The translations under genes were made by a program, and so were the position numbers. A stretch of 64,000 bases of DNA from positions 62,001 to 126,000 of the forward strand of contig NZ_JAODMK010000003.1 in assembly GCF_025465545.1 (NCBI RefSeq). The letters run 5' to 3'. Source of the stretch: Naasia sp. GTDB lineage: Bacteria > Actinomycetota > Actinomycetes > Actinomycetales > Microbacteriaceae. This document shows positions 42,414 to 50,932 of this stretch, piece after piece; positions within the stretch are counted from its first letter, which is position 1, and each line of letters starts with the position of its first letter. Under the pieces are notes generated by a model. The model was not told the DNA's origin, did no database searches, and saw nothing but the letters and a program-made list of their open reading frames with translations.

Positions 42414-44941
42414 GAGTCGGCCTTCGAGGAGGCGCCGCCGAAGCCGAAGCCCCGCCGTGCGGGAGCCGGCACAGACGGCTCTGCGTCCGGAAGGGCGGAC
42501 ACCGAGTGCGCCTTCTCCGGAGTGACCGGCGAGGCCCCGCCGAAGCCGAAGCCGCGCTTCTGCTGCGCGCCGGCGGCCGCACCCTCGTTGATCGTCTCGG
42601 ACTTGTTGACGCGGACCGTCGACTGCTCGGCGGTGTGCCGCGGCTTCATGTGCAGGTAGTAGGTCGTCTTCACGCCCCGCTCCCATGCCGCGAAGTAGAT
42701 GTCCATCATCTCGCCGAGATCGCGCGTCTCGAGGTACATGTTGCGGCTGATGGCCTGGTCGATCCACTTCTGGGCGCGCGCCGCGACCTCCAGGAAGGCG
42801 TACGGCGACAGCTGGAAGCTCGTCTTGTACGTGGCCTTGAGGTGGTCAGGGATCTCCGCGATGTTCTGGATGTCGCCCTGGCTGCGCAGGATCGCCTCCC
42901 GCACCTTCTCCCAGAGGCCCAGCTGCTGGAGGTCGGTCACCAGGTTGCGGTTCACCTCGAGGAACTTGCCCGAGGAGGTCGCCCGGCTGAAGATCTGCGA
43001 GAACTGGGGATCCAGGCCCGGCGTGGTTCCGGCGACGAGGCCGATCGACGCGGTCGGCGCGATCGCCATCAGGGTGGCGTTGCGCATGCCGCCCTTGACC
43101 TTCTCGCGCAGTGCGTCCCAGTCGAGCCGCGTGCCGCGGTTCACCTTGATGGGCATGCCGCGGTCGGCTTCGGTGAGCGCGATCGAGTCGAGCGGAACCA
43201 TGCCCTGCGACCAGCGCGAGCCGGCGAAGTTGGCGTAGGCGCCGCGGCTCTGGGCGAGGTCGGCCGACTCGTCGATGGCGGCGTAGGAGACGTGCTCCAT
43301 GATCTCGTCGATCAGGTCGTACGCCGCCTCGCTCTCGTAGGAGATGCCGAGCTTCTCGACCACATCGGTGAAGCCCATCACGCCGAGGCCGATGGCACGG
43401 TTCTGCTGGTTGGAGAAGTCCGCCTCGTCGACGCTCGAGAGCGTGATGTCGATCAGGTTGTCCAGCTGGCGGACCGCAAGGCGAGCACTCGTCTCGATCT
43501 GCTTCCAGTCGAAGCCGAGCTTGCCGCCGCCCACATCGGTGAGGTGACGAGCAAGGTTGATCGAGGCCAGGTTGCAGACGGAGACGTTGTCGCGGTCCTG
43601 CGGGAGGCAGATCTCGGTGCAGAGGTTGGAGAGGTGGATCGTCCCCGTGTTGTTGTTGAGGGCACGGTTGTTGATCGTGTCCTTCCAGGTCAGCCACGGG
43701 TGGCTGGTGCTCTGCAGTGAGATGAGGATCGACTTGAACTGCTCCCGCGCCTTGATGCGCTTGAACATCCGCATGTTGCCGGCGTCGGCCTCCGCCACGT
43801 AGTGCGCGTAGCGGGCCGAGAACTCCTTGCCGTAGAGCTCGCCGAGATCGGACACCTCGAGCGGGTCGAAAAGGTACCAGTCCTCGTCGTTCTGGACGCG
43901 CTTCATGAACTCGTCCGAGATCCACACGGCCGTGTTGGCGGTGCGGGTGCGGCGGTACGGGTCACCCGAGTTGGCGCGCAGGTCGAGGAACTCGGGGAAG
44001 TCGAGGTGCCAGTTCTCCATGTAGAAGCAGAGGGCGCCGAACTTCTTGCCGCCGCGGCTGACCGCGCGGAGGATCGAGTCGATCGTGTGCATGAACGGGA
44101 TCGGCCCGGTCGAGGTGGTGTTGTTCGAGCGGATGGGCGAGCCCTGGGCGCGCAGCTTGCTGACCGAGAGGCCGATGCCGCCGGTGCCCTTGGTGAGCCA
44201 CATGACGTCGCGCGTGGTCTTCGCGATGTGCTCGATGTCGTCCTGCATCTCCATGACGAAGCAGTTGGAGAGCTGCGGGTACTTGGTGCCCGCGTTCACC
44301 AGCGTGGAGCCGGCGGCGAGGTAGTCGAGGCGGCTCATCTTCTCGTAGAAGGCGATGGCGGCGCTCGTGGCGTCGGCCTCGTTGAGCGAGAGGCCCATGG
44401 CGATGCGCATCCAGAAGTACTGGGGCACCTCGAGCGGGTCGTTGTTGCGGGCCTTGATGCCGTAGCGGTTGTTCAGCGTGACGACGCCGATGTACTTGAG
44501 CAGCTCGTCATGCGCCGGGTCCAGGGCGGCGGCGAGGCGGTCAAGGTCGAAGAGGGTGCCGAGGCGGTCATCGAGGAGGTCCTCGGCCACGCCGCGGTGG
44601 ATGTAGGGGGCGAAGAGCGTCGCATGCAGGCTCTTCAACTCGGCGTGCGTCTCGTAGTCGCCGAGCACGCGCTTGTAGATGGTCTTGAGCAGGAGCCGGG
44701 CCGCGACGGTGTCGAATGCCGGGTCGTCCTTGACGTTCTGCAGCGCCACCTGGATGACGGCCTCGTCGAGCTGCTGGGTGCTGATCCCATCGAAGAGCGT
44801 CAACTCGAGTTCCGACGCGATCTGCGTGACCCAGGTGATGTTCTCGTCGAGTCCCGCGCTGGCATTCTCGATCGCCAGGTTGATCTTGTTCGCGTCATAG
44901 GGCTCGCGGGCCCCGTTCCGCTTCACGACGGTTATTGACAC
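42410..44941 (-). CDS. nrdA: ribonucleotide reductase R1 (alpha) subunit
   Basis: 843 aa from GTG 44941, chosen for GGGAGG five bases upstream; an in-frame GTG at 44953 precedes that site. N-terminal ATP-cone ('VVKRNGAREPYDANKINLAIENAS'). Active-site Cys in 'LSNCFVME', 'NLCTEICL' (thiyl Cys and Glu) and 'VSVCNLASINLA'. Radical-transfer Tyr pair in 'KTTYYLHMKPRH'. The C terminus holds two copies of RGFGFGGAS in a flexible Ala/Pro linker and stops at 'SSKADS' without the usual C-terminal Cys pair. Substrates are ribonucleoside diphosphates. Operon nrdA, tail ORF, nrdB. Confidence 0.95.
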   Translation of the reverse strand: MSITVVKRNGAREPYDANKINLAIENASAGLDENITWVTQIASELELTLFDGISTQQLDEAVIQVALQNVKDDPAFDTVAARLLLKTIYKRVLGDYETHAELKSLHATLFAPYIHRGVAEDLLDDRLGTLFDLDRLAAALDPAHDELLKYIGVVTLNNRYGIKARNNDPLEVPQYFWMRIAMGLSLNEADATSAAIAFYEKMSRLDYLAAGSTLVNAGTKYPQLSNCFVMEMQDDIEHIAKTTRDVMWLTKGTGGIGLSVSKLRAQGSPIRSNNTTSTGPIPFMHTIDSILRAVSRGGKKFGALCFYMENWHLDFPEFLDLRANSGDPYRRTRTANTAVWISDEFMKRVQNDEDWYLFDPLEVSDLGELYGKEFSARYAHYVAEADAGNMRMFKRIKAREQFKSILISLQSTSHPWLTWKDTINNRALNNNTGTIHLSNLCTEICLPQDRDNVSVCNLASINLARHLTDVGGGKLGFDWKQIETSARLAVRQLDNLIDITLSSVDEADFSNQQNRAIGLGVMGFTDVVEKLGISYESEAAYDLIDEIMEHVSYAAIDESADLAQSRGAYANFAGSRWSQGMVPLDSIALTEADRGMPIKVNRGTRLDWDALREKVKGGMRNATLMAIAPTASIGLVAGTTPGLDPQFSQIFSRATSSGKFLEVNRNLVTDLQQLGLWEKVREAILRSQGDIQNIAEIPDHLKATYKTSFQLSPYAFLEVAARAQKWIDQAISRNMYLETRDLGEMMDIYFAAWERGVKTTYYLHMKPRHTAEQSTVRVNKSETINEGAAAGAQQKRGFGFGGASPVTPEKAHSVSALPDAEPSVPAPARRGFGFGGASSKADS

Positions 44942-44953
44942 GTTGCCTCCCAC

Positions 44954-45160
44954 AGTTCGGCCGACCAGCGGCCTTGAACGACTCCCCCTTGAAGCCGTGT
45001 CCCCTGGGGAGCACCGCCGACTGGCGGATTCCCCTGAACGGGCTCGTCTCCGGACCCCGAGCCACCCGAAGGCCGGGGTCCGGAGAACGATTCCGTTCGA
45101 TCGACCGCCTGGGATTTCCGAGCCACCCGAAGACCGGGAATCCGTGCGGCAAGCCGACCG
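44954..45160 (-). promoter_or_regulatory. structured 5' leader of nrdA (three hairpins)
   Basis: About 350 bp without a gene separates nrdA from the divergent MFS gene. Transcribed toward nrdA are three hairpins. One is 45112-45143 (9-bp stem, one mismatch). The second is 45048-45085 (perfect 12-bp stem). The third is 45006-45034 (CCGCC/GGCGG within GGGGA/TCCCC). The first two share the 15-nt motif CCGAGCCACCCGAAG (plus strand 45118-45132 and 45057-45071), forming identical loops. The UUCGGGU loop resembles the terminator at 14590. I see no cobalamin-riboswitch core. Function unknown; attenuation is a guess. Confidence 0.5.
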
Positions 45161-45164
45161 AGAA

Positions 45165-45180
45165 TCACTATATATGGGGT
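45165..45180. promoter_or_regulatory. NrdR box 1
   Basis: TCACTATATATGGGGT matches the known NrdR consensus (acaCwAtATaTwGtgt) at 13 of 16 positions. NrdR is the ATP/dATP-sensing repressor of RNR operons. Confidence 0.65.
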
Positions 45181-45196
45181 CTCTGGCATCCCTACA

Positions 45197-45212
45197 ACCC
45201 TAAATGTTGCGG
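45197..45212. promoter_or_regulatory. NrdR box 2
   Basis: ACCCTAAATGTTGCGG matches the consensus less well (11 of 16) but stands exactly 32 bp from box 1, three helical turns, the usual pairing distance. It overlaps a TAGGGT -10 candidate for nrdA on the minus strand. Confidence 0.5.
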
Positions 45213-45247
45213 CGTGTCGTACACACGGTGTGCATAACCAGGCCGAC

Positions 45248-45256
45248 TTATCCACA
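45248..45256. promoter_or_regulatory. DnaA box upstream of nrdA
   Basis: TTATCCACA is a perfect 9-mer DnaA box. In E. coli, DnaA binds such boxes in the nrdAB promoter and ties RNR expression to replication. One box only. Confidence 0.5.
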
Positions 45257-45304
45257 CGCTAGAGCAGACCCCTGACACTTGGCGGCCTCTAGGATGAAGG
45301 CCCT

Positions 45305-46513
45305 GTGAGTAGTTATGTCGGCCTCGTCCGCACGCCGGGCGTCGCGCGCATCATGGGGGCCCAGCTCCTGGCCAGATTCCCGAGCGGCATGCTCTCGCTC
45401 GGGTTCCTGCTGCACATCGAGCGCACGACCGGCTCGTACGCGGCGGCCGGTCTCGTGCTCGCCGCGCTCAGTGCCGGCCAAGCCATCTCCGGGCCGCTCA
45501 CCAGCCGGCTGATGGGCATCTTCGGCATGCGGCCGGTGATCCTCGCCACCGTCATCGCGTGCAGCCTCACCATCCTCGAGCTCGCCCTCGTGGAGCAGTC
45601 CGTGCCGGCATCGATGGCCGTCGCGCTTCTGGCCGGGCTGACCTACCCGCCGATCCAGCCGGCGGTGCGCACGATCTATCCGAAGATGGTGAACTCCCGT
45701 CAGCTGACCCCGCTCTTCTCCCTGGACGCCTCCGCGCAGGAGCTCATCTGGGTCGGCGGCCCGGTGCTCGTCACCTTCGTCTCGACCCAGATCGGCACTG
45801 TCCAGGGCATCCTGCTGTCGGTGGTGCTGATGGCGGGCGGCGGGGCGTGGTTCCTGTCCTCGCCGGAACTCGGCCGGGTGCGCATCCCGCGCAGCAGGCG
45901 CCGCTTCGGGCAGGTGCTCACGCGTCCGACGGTGCTGCTCGCCACCGTGGTCGGGTTCCTCCTGATCGGCTCCTGCGCGGCCATCGAGACCGGGATCGTC
46001 GCGGTCTTCGGCGACGACGGCCCCGAGGCGGGCATCGTGCTCGCGATCTGGTCGATCGGCTCACTCGCGGGCGGGCTCCTGCTCGGCCACATCCCCATCG
46101 GCCCCTGGGCCCTCGCCCGTCGCGTCCTGATCGTGACAGTGGGGCTCGCGCTGGCGGCGTTCGCCCTCAACTTCTGGTGGCTGGCGCTCACGCTCGTCAT
46201 CTCGGGGCTGGGGCTCGCGCCCGCCCTCGCCGTGATCTTCGCGATCACCTCGTCCAGCGTGAAGTTCAGCGACACCGCCGAGGCCTACGGCTGGGTCGGC
46301 ACGGGCCAGCTCATCGGCGCAGCCCTCGGCTCCGCCGCCGCCGGCTTCCTCATCGACCAGAACGGCGCGATCGGCGCCTTCTGGGTCGCCATCACGCTCG
46401 CCTCCGCGGGCCTCCTCGCCGCCGTCATCGGCAAGCGCTGGCACCCGGATCTGCGGCACCGCGACGCGAGCCCTCTTCCGGACACCGACGCCGTGCCGGT
46501 GCAGCCGAGCTGA
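45305..46513 (+). CDS. MFS transporter
   Basis: 402 aa with about 12 hydrophobic helices; starts GTG 45305 with TAGGAT 9 bases upstream. 'RFPSGMLSLGFLLHIERTTGSYAAAGLVLAALSAGQAISGPLTSRLMGIFGMRPV' is typical of a small actinobacterial MFS group. 'YPPIQPAVRTIYPKMVNSRQLTPLFSLDASAQE' is conserved between helices 4 and 5. Substrate unknown. Divergent from nrdA and sharing its long intergenic region. Confidence 0.88.
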   Translation: MSSYVGLVRTPGVARIMGAQLLARFPSGMLSLGFLLHIERTTGSYAAAGLVLAALSAGQAISGPLTSRLMGIFGMRPVILATVIACSLTILELALVEQSVPASMAVALLAGLTYPPIQPAVRTIYPKMVNSRQLTPLFSLDASAQELIWVGGPVLVTFVSTQIGTVQGILLSVVLMAGGGAWFLSSPELGRVRIPRSRRRFGQVLTRPTVLLATVVGFLLIGSCAAIETGIVAVFGDDGPEAGIVLAIWSIGSLAGGLLLGHIPIGPWALARRVLIVTVGLALAAFALNFWWLALTLVISGLGLAPALAVIFAITSSSVKFSDTAEAYGWVGTGQLIGAALGSAAAGFLIDQNGAIGAFWVAITLASAGLLAAVIGKRWHPDLRHRDASPLPDTDAVPVQPS

Positions 46514-46527
46514 GGCGTTCGCCCCCT

Positions 46528-46543
46528 GTCGGCCGGGGCCGAC
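46528..46543. terminator. short hairpin between convergent genes
   Basis: GTCGGCC-GG-GGCCGAC, a 7-bp stem with a 2-nt loop (in practice a shorter stem with a larger loop), between the MFS and FMN-reductase stops. Weak evidence. Confidence 0.35.
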
Positions 46544-46553
46544 CGGCCTCGGA

Positions 46554-47132
46554 TCAGCGCGCGGGCGCCAGCTCTCGCAGCGGACGCAGGGCTTCAGCGA
46601 GCGCGACGAGCTCGGCCAAGGCCAGCTGCAGCCGGCTGCGGTGGGTGTCGCTGGCCTGGAACTCCCCGTCGTCCGAGAGGAAGCTGCCCGGGAAGTTGAT
46701 CTCGACGTTCGTCAGCGTCGGCACGAGGCCGAGCGCCACGACAGCCGGCTTGAGCGCGATGACGCCGCGGGTCCCGGCGGACGCCCCGCCATAGCTGACG
46801 AAAGTGACCGGCTTGCGGCGCCACTCGTGGCTGAGGAAGTCGAGGGCGTTCTTGAGCGCCGGCGAGAAGCTGTGGTTGTACTCGGGCGTCACGAACACGA
46901 ACGCGTCTGCCGCCTCCACACGCTCGCTCCAGGCGAGCGTGTGCGGCTTGGTGTACTGCCGCAGCAGTGGGTGGTTCGGCTCGTCCATGAAGGGAAGGGC
47001 GAGCTCCGCCAGGTCCACGAAGTCGACGTCACGTCCATCGACCCCGAGCAGGTCGCTCGTCACCCAGTCGGCGATGGGCCGCCCGATCCGTCCCGGTCGA
47101 ACACTGCCCACGATGACCATGACTCGCGTCAT
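46554..47132 (-). CDS. NADPH-dependent FMN reductase (flavodoxin-like)
   Basis: 192 aa. 'VMVIVGSVRPGRIGRPIADWV' is the FMN phosphate loop, 'FVTPEYNHSFSPALKNALDFL' the flavin-binding signature and 'VSYGGASAGTRG' the third FMN loop. The family reduces FMN or quinones and nitro compounds with NAD(P)H. Divergent from an aldo/keto reductase gene with a 107-bp intergenic region. Confidence 0.92.
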   Translation of the reverse strand: MTRVMVIVGSVRPGRIGRPIADWVTSDLLGVDGRDVDFVDLAELALPFMDEPNHPLLRQYTKPHTLAWSERVEAADAFVFVTPEYNHSFSPALKNALDFLSHEWRRKPVTFVSYGGASAGTRGVIALKPAVVALGLVPTLTNVEINFPGSFLSDDGEFQASDTHRSRLQLALAELVALAEALRPLRELAPAR

Positions 47133-47227
47133 TCCTGCCTCTTCTCCTCGGTACCCACCGACCTCTATGCAAACGAATGGGGCAGCGAGGTATTCCGGTG
47201 TGACGGAGGAGGCGCGGAGGTCGCGCG

Positions 47228-47233
47228 GATAAT
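47228..47233 (+). promoter_or_regulatory. -10 hexamer (GATAAT) of the second aldo/keto reductase
   Basis: Six bases before GTG 47240; another in-frame GTG at 47237 is too close. Confidence 0.5.
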
Positions 47234-47239
47234 GGCGTG

Positions 47240-48070
47240 GTGACCGGCACCACGATGTCCCCCACTCTCCCGCTCAACGACGGCCGCGCCATCCCGCAGG
47301 TGGGACTGGGCGTGTACAAGATCGCCGAGGAGGACATCGGTGGCGTGATCGCCGAGGCCCTCCGGATCGGCTACCGGCACATCGACACGGCCGCGCTCTA
47401 CCACAACGAGCGCGGGGTCGGCAGGGCGGTGGCGGAGGCCGCGCTGCCGCGCGAGGAGCTGTTCGTCACGACGAAGCTCTGGAACGACGAGCACGGCTTC
47501 GACCGAGCGCTCCGGGCGTTCGACGAGAGCCTCGGCAAGCTCGGGCTCGACTATGTCGACCTCTACCTCATCCACTGGCCGGTGCCGAGCAAGGACCTCT
47601 ACGTGGAGACCTGGCGGGCCCTCGAGCGGATCCGGGACGAGGGACGCGCGCGCTCGATCGGTGTCTCCAACTTCACCGAGGCGCACCTCGCCCGGCTGCT
47701 CACCGAGACCGAGACGGCCCCCGCCGTCAACCAGGTCGAGCTGCACCCCTGGCTGCCGCAGGACACGGTGCGTGAGTACGACCAGGCGCACGGCATCCTC
47801 ACCGAGGCGTGGTCTCCGCTGGCCCGCGGCCGCTTCCTCGGCAACGAGGTGCTGGAGCGGATCGCCGCGAAGCACGGCAGGAGCGTCGCGCAGGTCGTGC
47901 TCCGGTGGCATCTCGATCACGGGAACGTGGTGATCCCCAAGTCGGTGACCCCGGCTCGGCTTCGCGAGAACTTCGACCTGTTCGACTTCTCCCTCGACCT
48001 GGACGACCTGTCGGAGATCGCGTCGCTGGACTCCGGCGAGCGCACCGGCCGGCATCCGGACGAGGACTGA
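47240..48070 (+). CDS. aldo/keto reductase (AKR5-like)
   Basis: 276 aa. 'QVGLGVYKIAEEDIG', 'GYRHIDTAALYHNERGVG' (Asp, Tyr), 'LFVTTKLWNDEHG' (Lys), 'LYLIHWPVPSKD' (His) and 'VVIPKSVTPARLREN' (NADPH). Closely similar in organisation to the gene at 33854-34693, a paralogue. It forms an operon with the alpha/beta hydrolase 2 bp downstream. Confidence 0.92.
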   Translation: MTGTTMSPTLPLNDGRAIPQVGLGVYKIAEEDIGGVIAEALRIGYRHIDTAALYHNERGVGRAVAEAALPREELFVTTKLWNDEHGFDRALRAFDESLGKLGLDYVDLYLIHWPVPSKDLYVETWRALERIRDEGRARSIGVSNFTEAHLARLLTETETAPAVNQVELHPWLPQDTVREYDQAHGILTEAWSPLARGRFLGNEVLERIAAKHGRSVAQVVLRWHLDHGNVVIPKSVTPARLRENFDLFDFSLDLDDLSEIASLDSGERTGRHPDED

Positions 48071-48071
48071 C

Positions 48072-48815
48072 ATGGTCGCGCTGCCCCGCTACGCGAGCGG
48101 GCCGGGGGCGGGACGACCCGCGCTGCTCGTGCACGGGCTGTCGAGTGACGCCGCCGGCTGGTGGCGTGTGCAGGAGCACCTGGTCGGCGCGGGGTGGCGG
48201 GTGACGGCGGTCGATCTGCGCGGGCACGGCCGCGCGCCGCGTGCCGACTCGTACGGGATGGGCGACTACGCCGCGGATCTCGCCGAGGTGCGCGACGAGG
48301 GCGGGCCATGGGACGTGGTCCTCGGTCACTCGCTCGGGGCGTCCTCAAGCCTCCTCGCCGCCGTCGACCGACCGGGCTGGTCCCGGCGCCTCGTGCTCAT
48401 CGATCCCGTCGTGTCGATCGACGCGTCCGGCCTCGCCTCGATCGGCGCCGACGCCCTCGCCGAGAAGAGCGCGGCGACGCTCGAGTCGATCGCGGCAGCG
48501 CATCCGCGCTGGCATCGCCGGGACATCGAGGCGAAGGTCGCCGCGCTGGAGCGGGTCGATGCGGCTGCGATCGCCCTCACCGTCGCGGACCCCTCGGGGT
48601 GGCAGCTGCGCGATGCGCTCGCGTCGGTTCCGGTGCCCACGCTGCTGATCGCCGCCGACCCGGACCTCGGTGGCCTCCTCGACCCCGGGCACGCCGGCGA
48701 GGCGGCGGCCGCCAACTCCCGGATCACCGCGGCGAGCGTCGCGGGAGCCGGGCACAGCGTCCATCGCGAGGACGCCGACGCACTGCTCTCGCTCGTCGAT
48801 CGCTTCCTGGGCTGA
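48072..48815 (+). CDS. alpha/beta-fold hydrolase
   Basis: 247 aa. Oxyanion 'LLVHGLSSDAAGWW', nucleophile elbow 'LGHSLGASSSLLAAV' (Ser near residue 87), late Asp in 'LLIAADPDLGG' and the catalytic His in 'GAGHSVHREDADALL'. Substrate unknown. ATG one base after the aldo/keto reductase stop; its own stop is 4 bp from the convergent reductase gene. Confidence 0.9.
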   Translation: MVALPRYASGPGAGRPALLVHGLSSDAAGWWRVQEHLVGAGWRVTAVDLRGHGRAPRADSYGMGDYAADLAEVRDEGGPWDVVLGHSLGASSSLLAAVDRPGWSRRLVLIDPVVSIDASGLASIGADALAEKSAATLESIAAAHPRWHRRDIEAKVAALERVDAAAIALTVADPSGWQLRDALASVPVPTLLIAADPDLGGLLDPGHAGEAAAANSRITAASVAGAGHSVHREDADALLSLVDRFLG

Positions 48816-48819
48816 CCGC

Positions 48820-49803
48820 CTACCAGCGTCCGTGCACGGCGGCGCGGAAGTGCCGATCGTAGATGTCGGCGACCGCGATGCGGAAGTCCTCACCCAGGTC
48901 GGGGACGGATCCCGCCGCCGCGTTCGCCCGCGCCTGCTCGGCGTTGCGCGCGCCCGGGATGACGGTGCTCACGCCCTCCAGCTGAGCGATCCAGGCCAGC
49001 GCCGCCTGCGCGGCCGTGAGCCCCTCCGGCGCGAGGGCGGCGAACGCCCGAGCGGCGCTGATCCCTGTCGCGAAGTCGACGCCGGCGAAGGTCTCCCCCA
49101 CGTCGAAGGCTTCGCCGCTCCGGTTGTAGGTGCGGTGGTCGTTCTCCGCGAACGTCGTGCGCTCCGTGTACTTGGCGCTGAGCAGGCCGGAGGCGAGCGG
49201 GACACGGGCGATGATGCCCACCCCGGCCGCGGCGGCCGCGGGCAGCACCTCGTCGAGCGGCTTCAGCCGGAACGCGTTGAGGATGATCTGCACGGTCGCG
49301 GTGCCCGGCCGAGCGATCGCGGTGAGCGCTTGGCTCGTCTCCTCGACGCTCACGCCGTACGCGGCGATGGCGCCGTCCGCGACCAGGGTGTCGAGGGCGT
49401 CGAAGACCTCGTCCGAGAGGTACACCGCGGTGGGCGGGCAGTGCAGCTGCACGAGGTCGAGGGTGTCGACGCCGAGGTTCTTGCGGGAGCGATCGGTCCA
49501 GGCGCGGAAGTTCTCGAGGACGTAGTTCTCGGGCAGCTGGTCGACGCGACGCCCCATCTTGGTGCCCACCGTGAGGCCTGCTTCCGGGTTCGCGGCCACG
49601 AACTCGCCGACGAACCGCTCACTGCGGCCGTCGCCGTAGACGTCCGCGGTGTCGTAGAAGGTGACGCCCGACTCGAGCGACGCGTCGAGGACCTTCCGGG
49701 CATCCGCCGGGGTCACATCTCCCCAGTCGGCACCGAGCTGCCAAGTGCCGAGCCCGATCACCGAGACGGTGCGGCCGGTCCTGCCGAGGATGCGGGTGTC
49801 CAT
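48820..49803 (-). CDS. aldo/keto reductase (AKR11/YghZ-like)
   Basis: 327 aa, longer TIM-barrel type. 'RTGRTVSVIGLGTWQLGADWG', 'VTFYDTADVYGDGRSERFVGEF' (catalytic Asp and Tyr), 'LTVGTKMGRR' (Lys) and 'LVQLHCPPTAVY' (His). C terminus 'AWIAQLEGVSTVIPGARNAEQARANAAA'. Probably NADPH dependent, substrate unknown. Confidence 0.9.
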   Translation of the reverse strand: MDTRILGRTGRTVSVIGLGTWQLGADWGDVTPADARKVLDASLESGVTFYDTADVYGDGRSERFVGEFVAANPEAGLTVGTKMGRRVDQLPENYVLENFRAWTDRSRKNLGVDTLDLVQLHCPPTAVYLSDEVFDALDTLVADGAIAAYGVSVEETSQALTAIARPGTATVQIILNAFRLKPLDEVLPAAAAAGVGIIARVPLASGLLSAKYTERTTFAENDHRTYNRSGEAFDVGETFAGVDFATGISAARAFAALAPEGLTAAQAALAWIAQLEGVSTVIPGARNAEQARANAAAGSVPDLGEDFRIAVADIYDRHFRAAVHGRW

Positions 49804-49950
49804 GGTTCTCCTTGTCCTCGACCGGCGGCGCGGTCGGTGTCCGGCGCCGAGCGCGCCTTCCTCCTTTCTACCCGCTCCGCCGGACCTCGGATCGCGGGAG
49901 CGAATCGGTAACGATCACCGGCAACCGAACACGAGGGATGCTCGCAGTTC

Positions 49951-49956
49951 TACTGT
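49951..49956 (+). promoter_or_regulatory. -10 hexamer (TACTGT) of the DUF4349 lipoprotein
   Basis: Seven bases before ATG 49964. Confidence 0.5.
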
Positions 49957-49963
49957 CGGCCAC

Positions 49964-50866
49964 ATGACTCGTCGACTCCGCTGCATCGCCGCGGCTGCGC
50001 TCGTGCTCGGCCTCGCCGGCTGCTCCTCGGTGGGTGCCGGAGGCAGCAGCTCAGGGGCGGACGGCGGCGGGGCCGGCGAGCCGGGCGTGGCCCAGCCCGG
50101 GGTCGTGCAGCCGGGCGCCGCGGGCGGCGAGGACAGCGGCCGACGCGACGTCATCGTCACGGGCGAGCTCAGCGTCATCTCGCCGGATCCGCTGAAGGCG
50201 GCCGACGACGCCCGGAAGATCGTGCAGGCGGCGGGCGGCCGGCTGGACGGCGTGACGAAGCAGCCGGCGAACGACTTCCAGGACGCGAGCGCTCAGCTCA
50301 TCACGCGCATTCCCACCGATCGCCTCGACGCGACCCTCTCGCAGCTGCAGGATCTCGGTGAGGTGGGCTCCCTGACGACCTCGTCGTCCGACGTGACGCA
50401 GGTCACGACCGACCTCGATGCGCGGATCTCGAGCCTTCAGGCGTCCGTCGGACGTCTCCGTGACCTGATCGGCAGCGCCGCGGACACCGCGGACCTGATC
50501 GCGATCGAGAAGGCGCTGAGCGACAGGGAGGCCGAGCTGGAGAGCCTCACCGCTCAGCGGAACCGGCTGGGCGACCAGGTGGACTACGCGACCATCACGG
50601 TCTCGTTCACGACACCCGCCGCCGCTCCCGATTCGGCGCCCACCGACTTCTGGGGGGCGGTCGCCGCGGGGTTCGGAGCGCTGATGGCGGCCCTGACCGC
50701 GGCAGGCCTCGCGTTCGGCGCGGCCCTTCCCTGGCTGATCTTCCTCGGTCTGCTGGCGCTGCTGGTGCTTCTGGCCGTCCGCCTGCTCCGCGGCGCTTCC
50801 CGGCGTGCGCGGTCCGTCCCTCCCGGCGCCGACCTGCCAGAAAATCCCGTTGTCCGGTCCCGATAG
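49964..50866 (+). CDS. DUF4349 lipoprotein
   Basis: 300 aa. Signal peptide with lipobox 'LVLGLAGCSS', then a Gly/Ser/Pro linker. The DUF4349 domain follows (about 65-215), with a long amphipathic coiled coil ('LDARISSLQASVGRLRDLIGSAADTADLIAIEKALSDREAELESLTAQRNRL'). Two membrane helices occupy about 230-275 and a basic tail ends the protein. The combination of an N-terminal lipid anchor with C-terminal helices is usual in this family. Function unknown; a role in envelope stress sensing is speculative. Confidence 0.88.
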   Translation: MTRRLRCIAAAALVLGLAGCSSVGAGGSSSGADGGGAGEPGVAQPGVVQPGAAGGEDSGRRDVIVTGELSVISPDPLKAADDARKIVQAAGGRLDGVTKQPANDFQDASAQLITRIPTDRLDATLSQLQDLGEVGSLTTSSSDVTQVTTDLDARISSLQASVGRLRDLIGSAADTADLIAIEKALSDREAELESLTAQRNRLGDQVDYATITVSFTTPAAAPDSAPTDFWGAVAAGFGALMAALTAAGLAFGAALPWLIFLGLLALLVLLAVRLLRGASRRARSVPPGADLPENPVVRSR

Positions 50867-50932
50867 ACGGGATTCTGTGGCGCGTCGCGCCCACCCGCGG
50901 ACCGCCGCCGGGGCCGATCGGAGGGCAGGGGG

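Noticed and set aside
44932..45255. 107-codon frame in the nrdA leader as a leader peptide gene
   Set aside because: It runs through the hairpins and NrdR boxes, has no ribosome-binding site and shows non-coding composition.
44954..45304. Cobalamin riboswitch upstream of nrdA (known in Streptomyces nrdABS)
   Set aside because: The conserved GCCACTG-type B12 box and the typical core are not found on the minus strand; the hairpins present have different loops.
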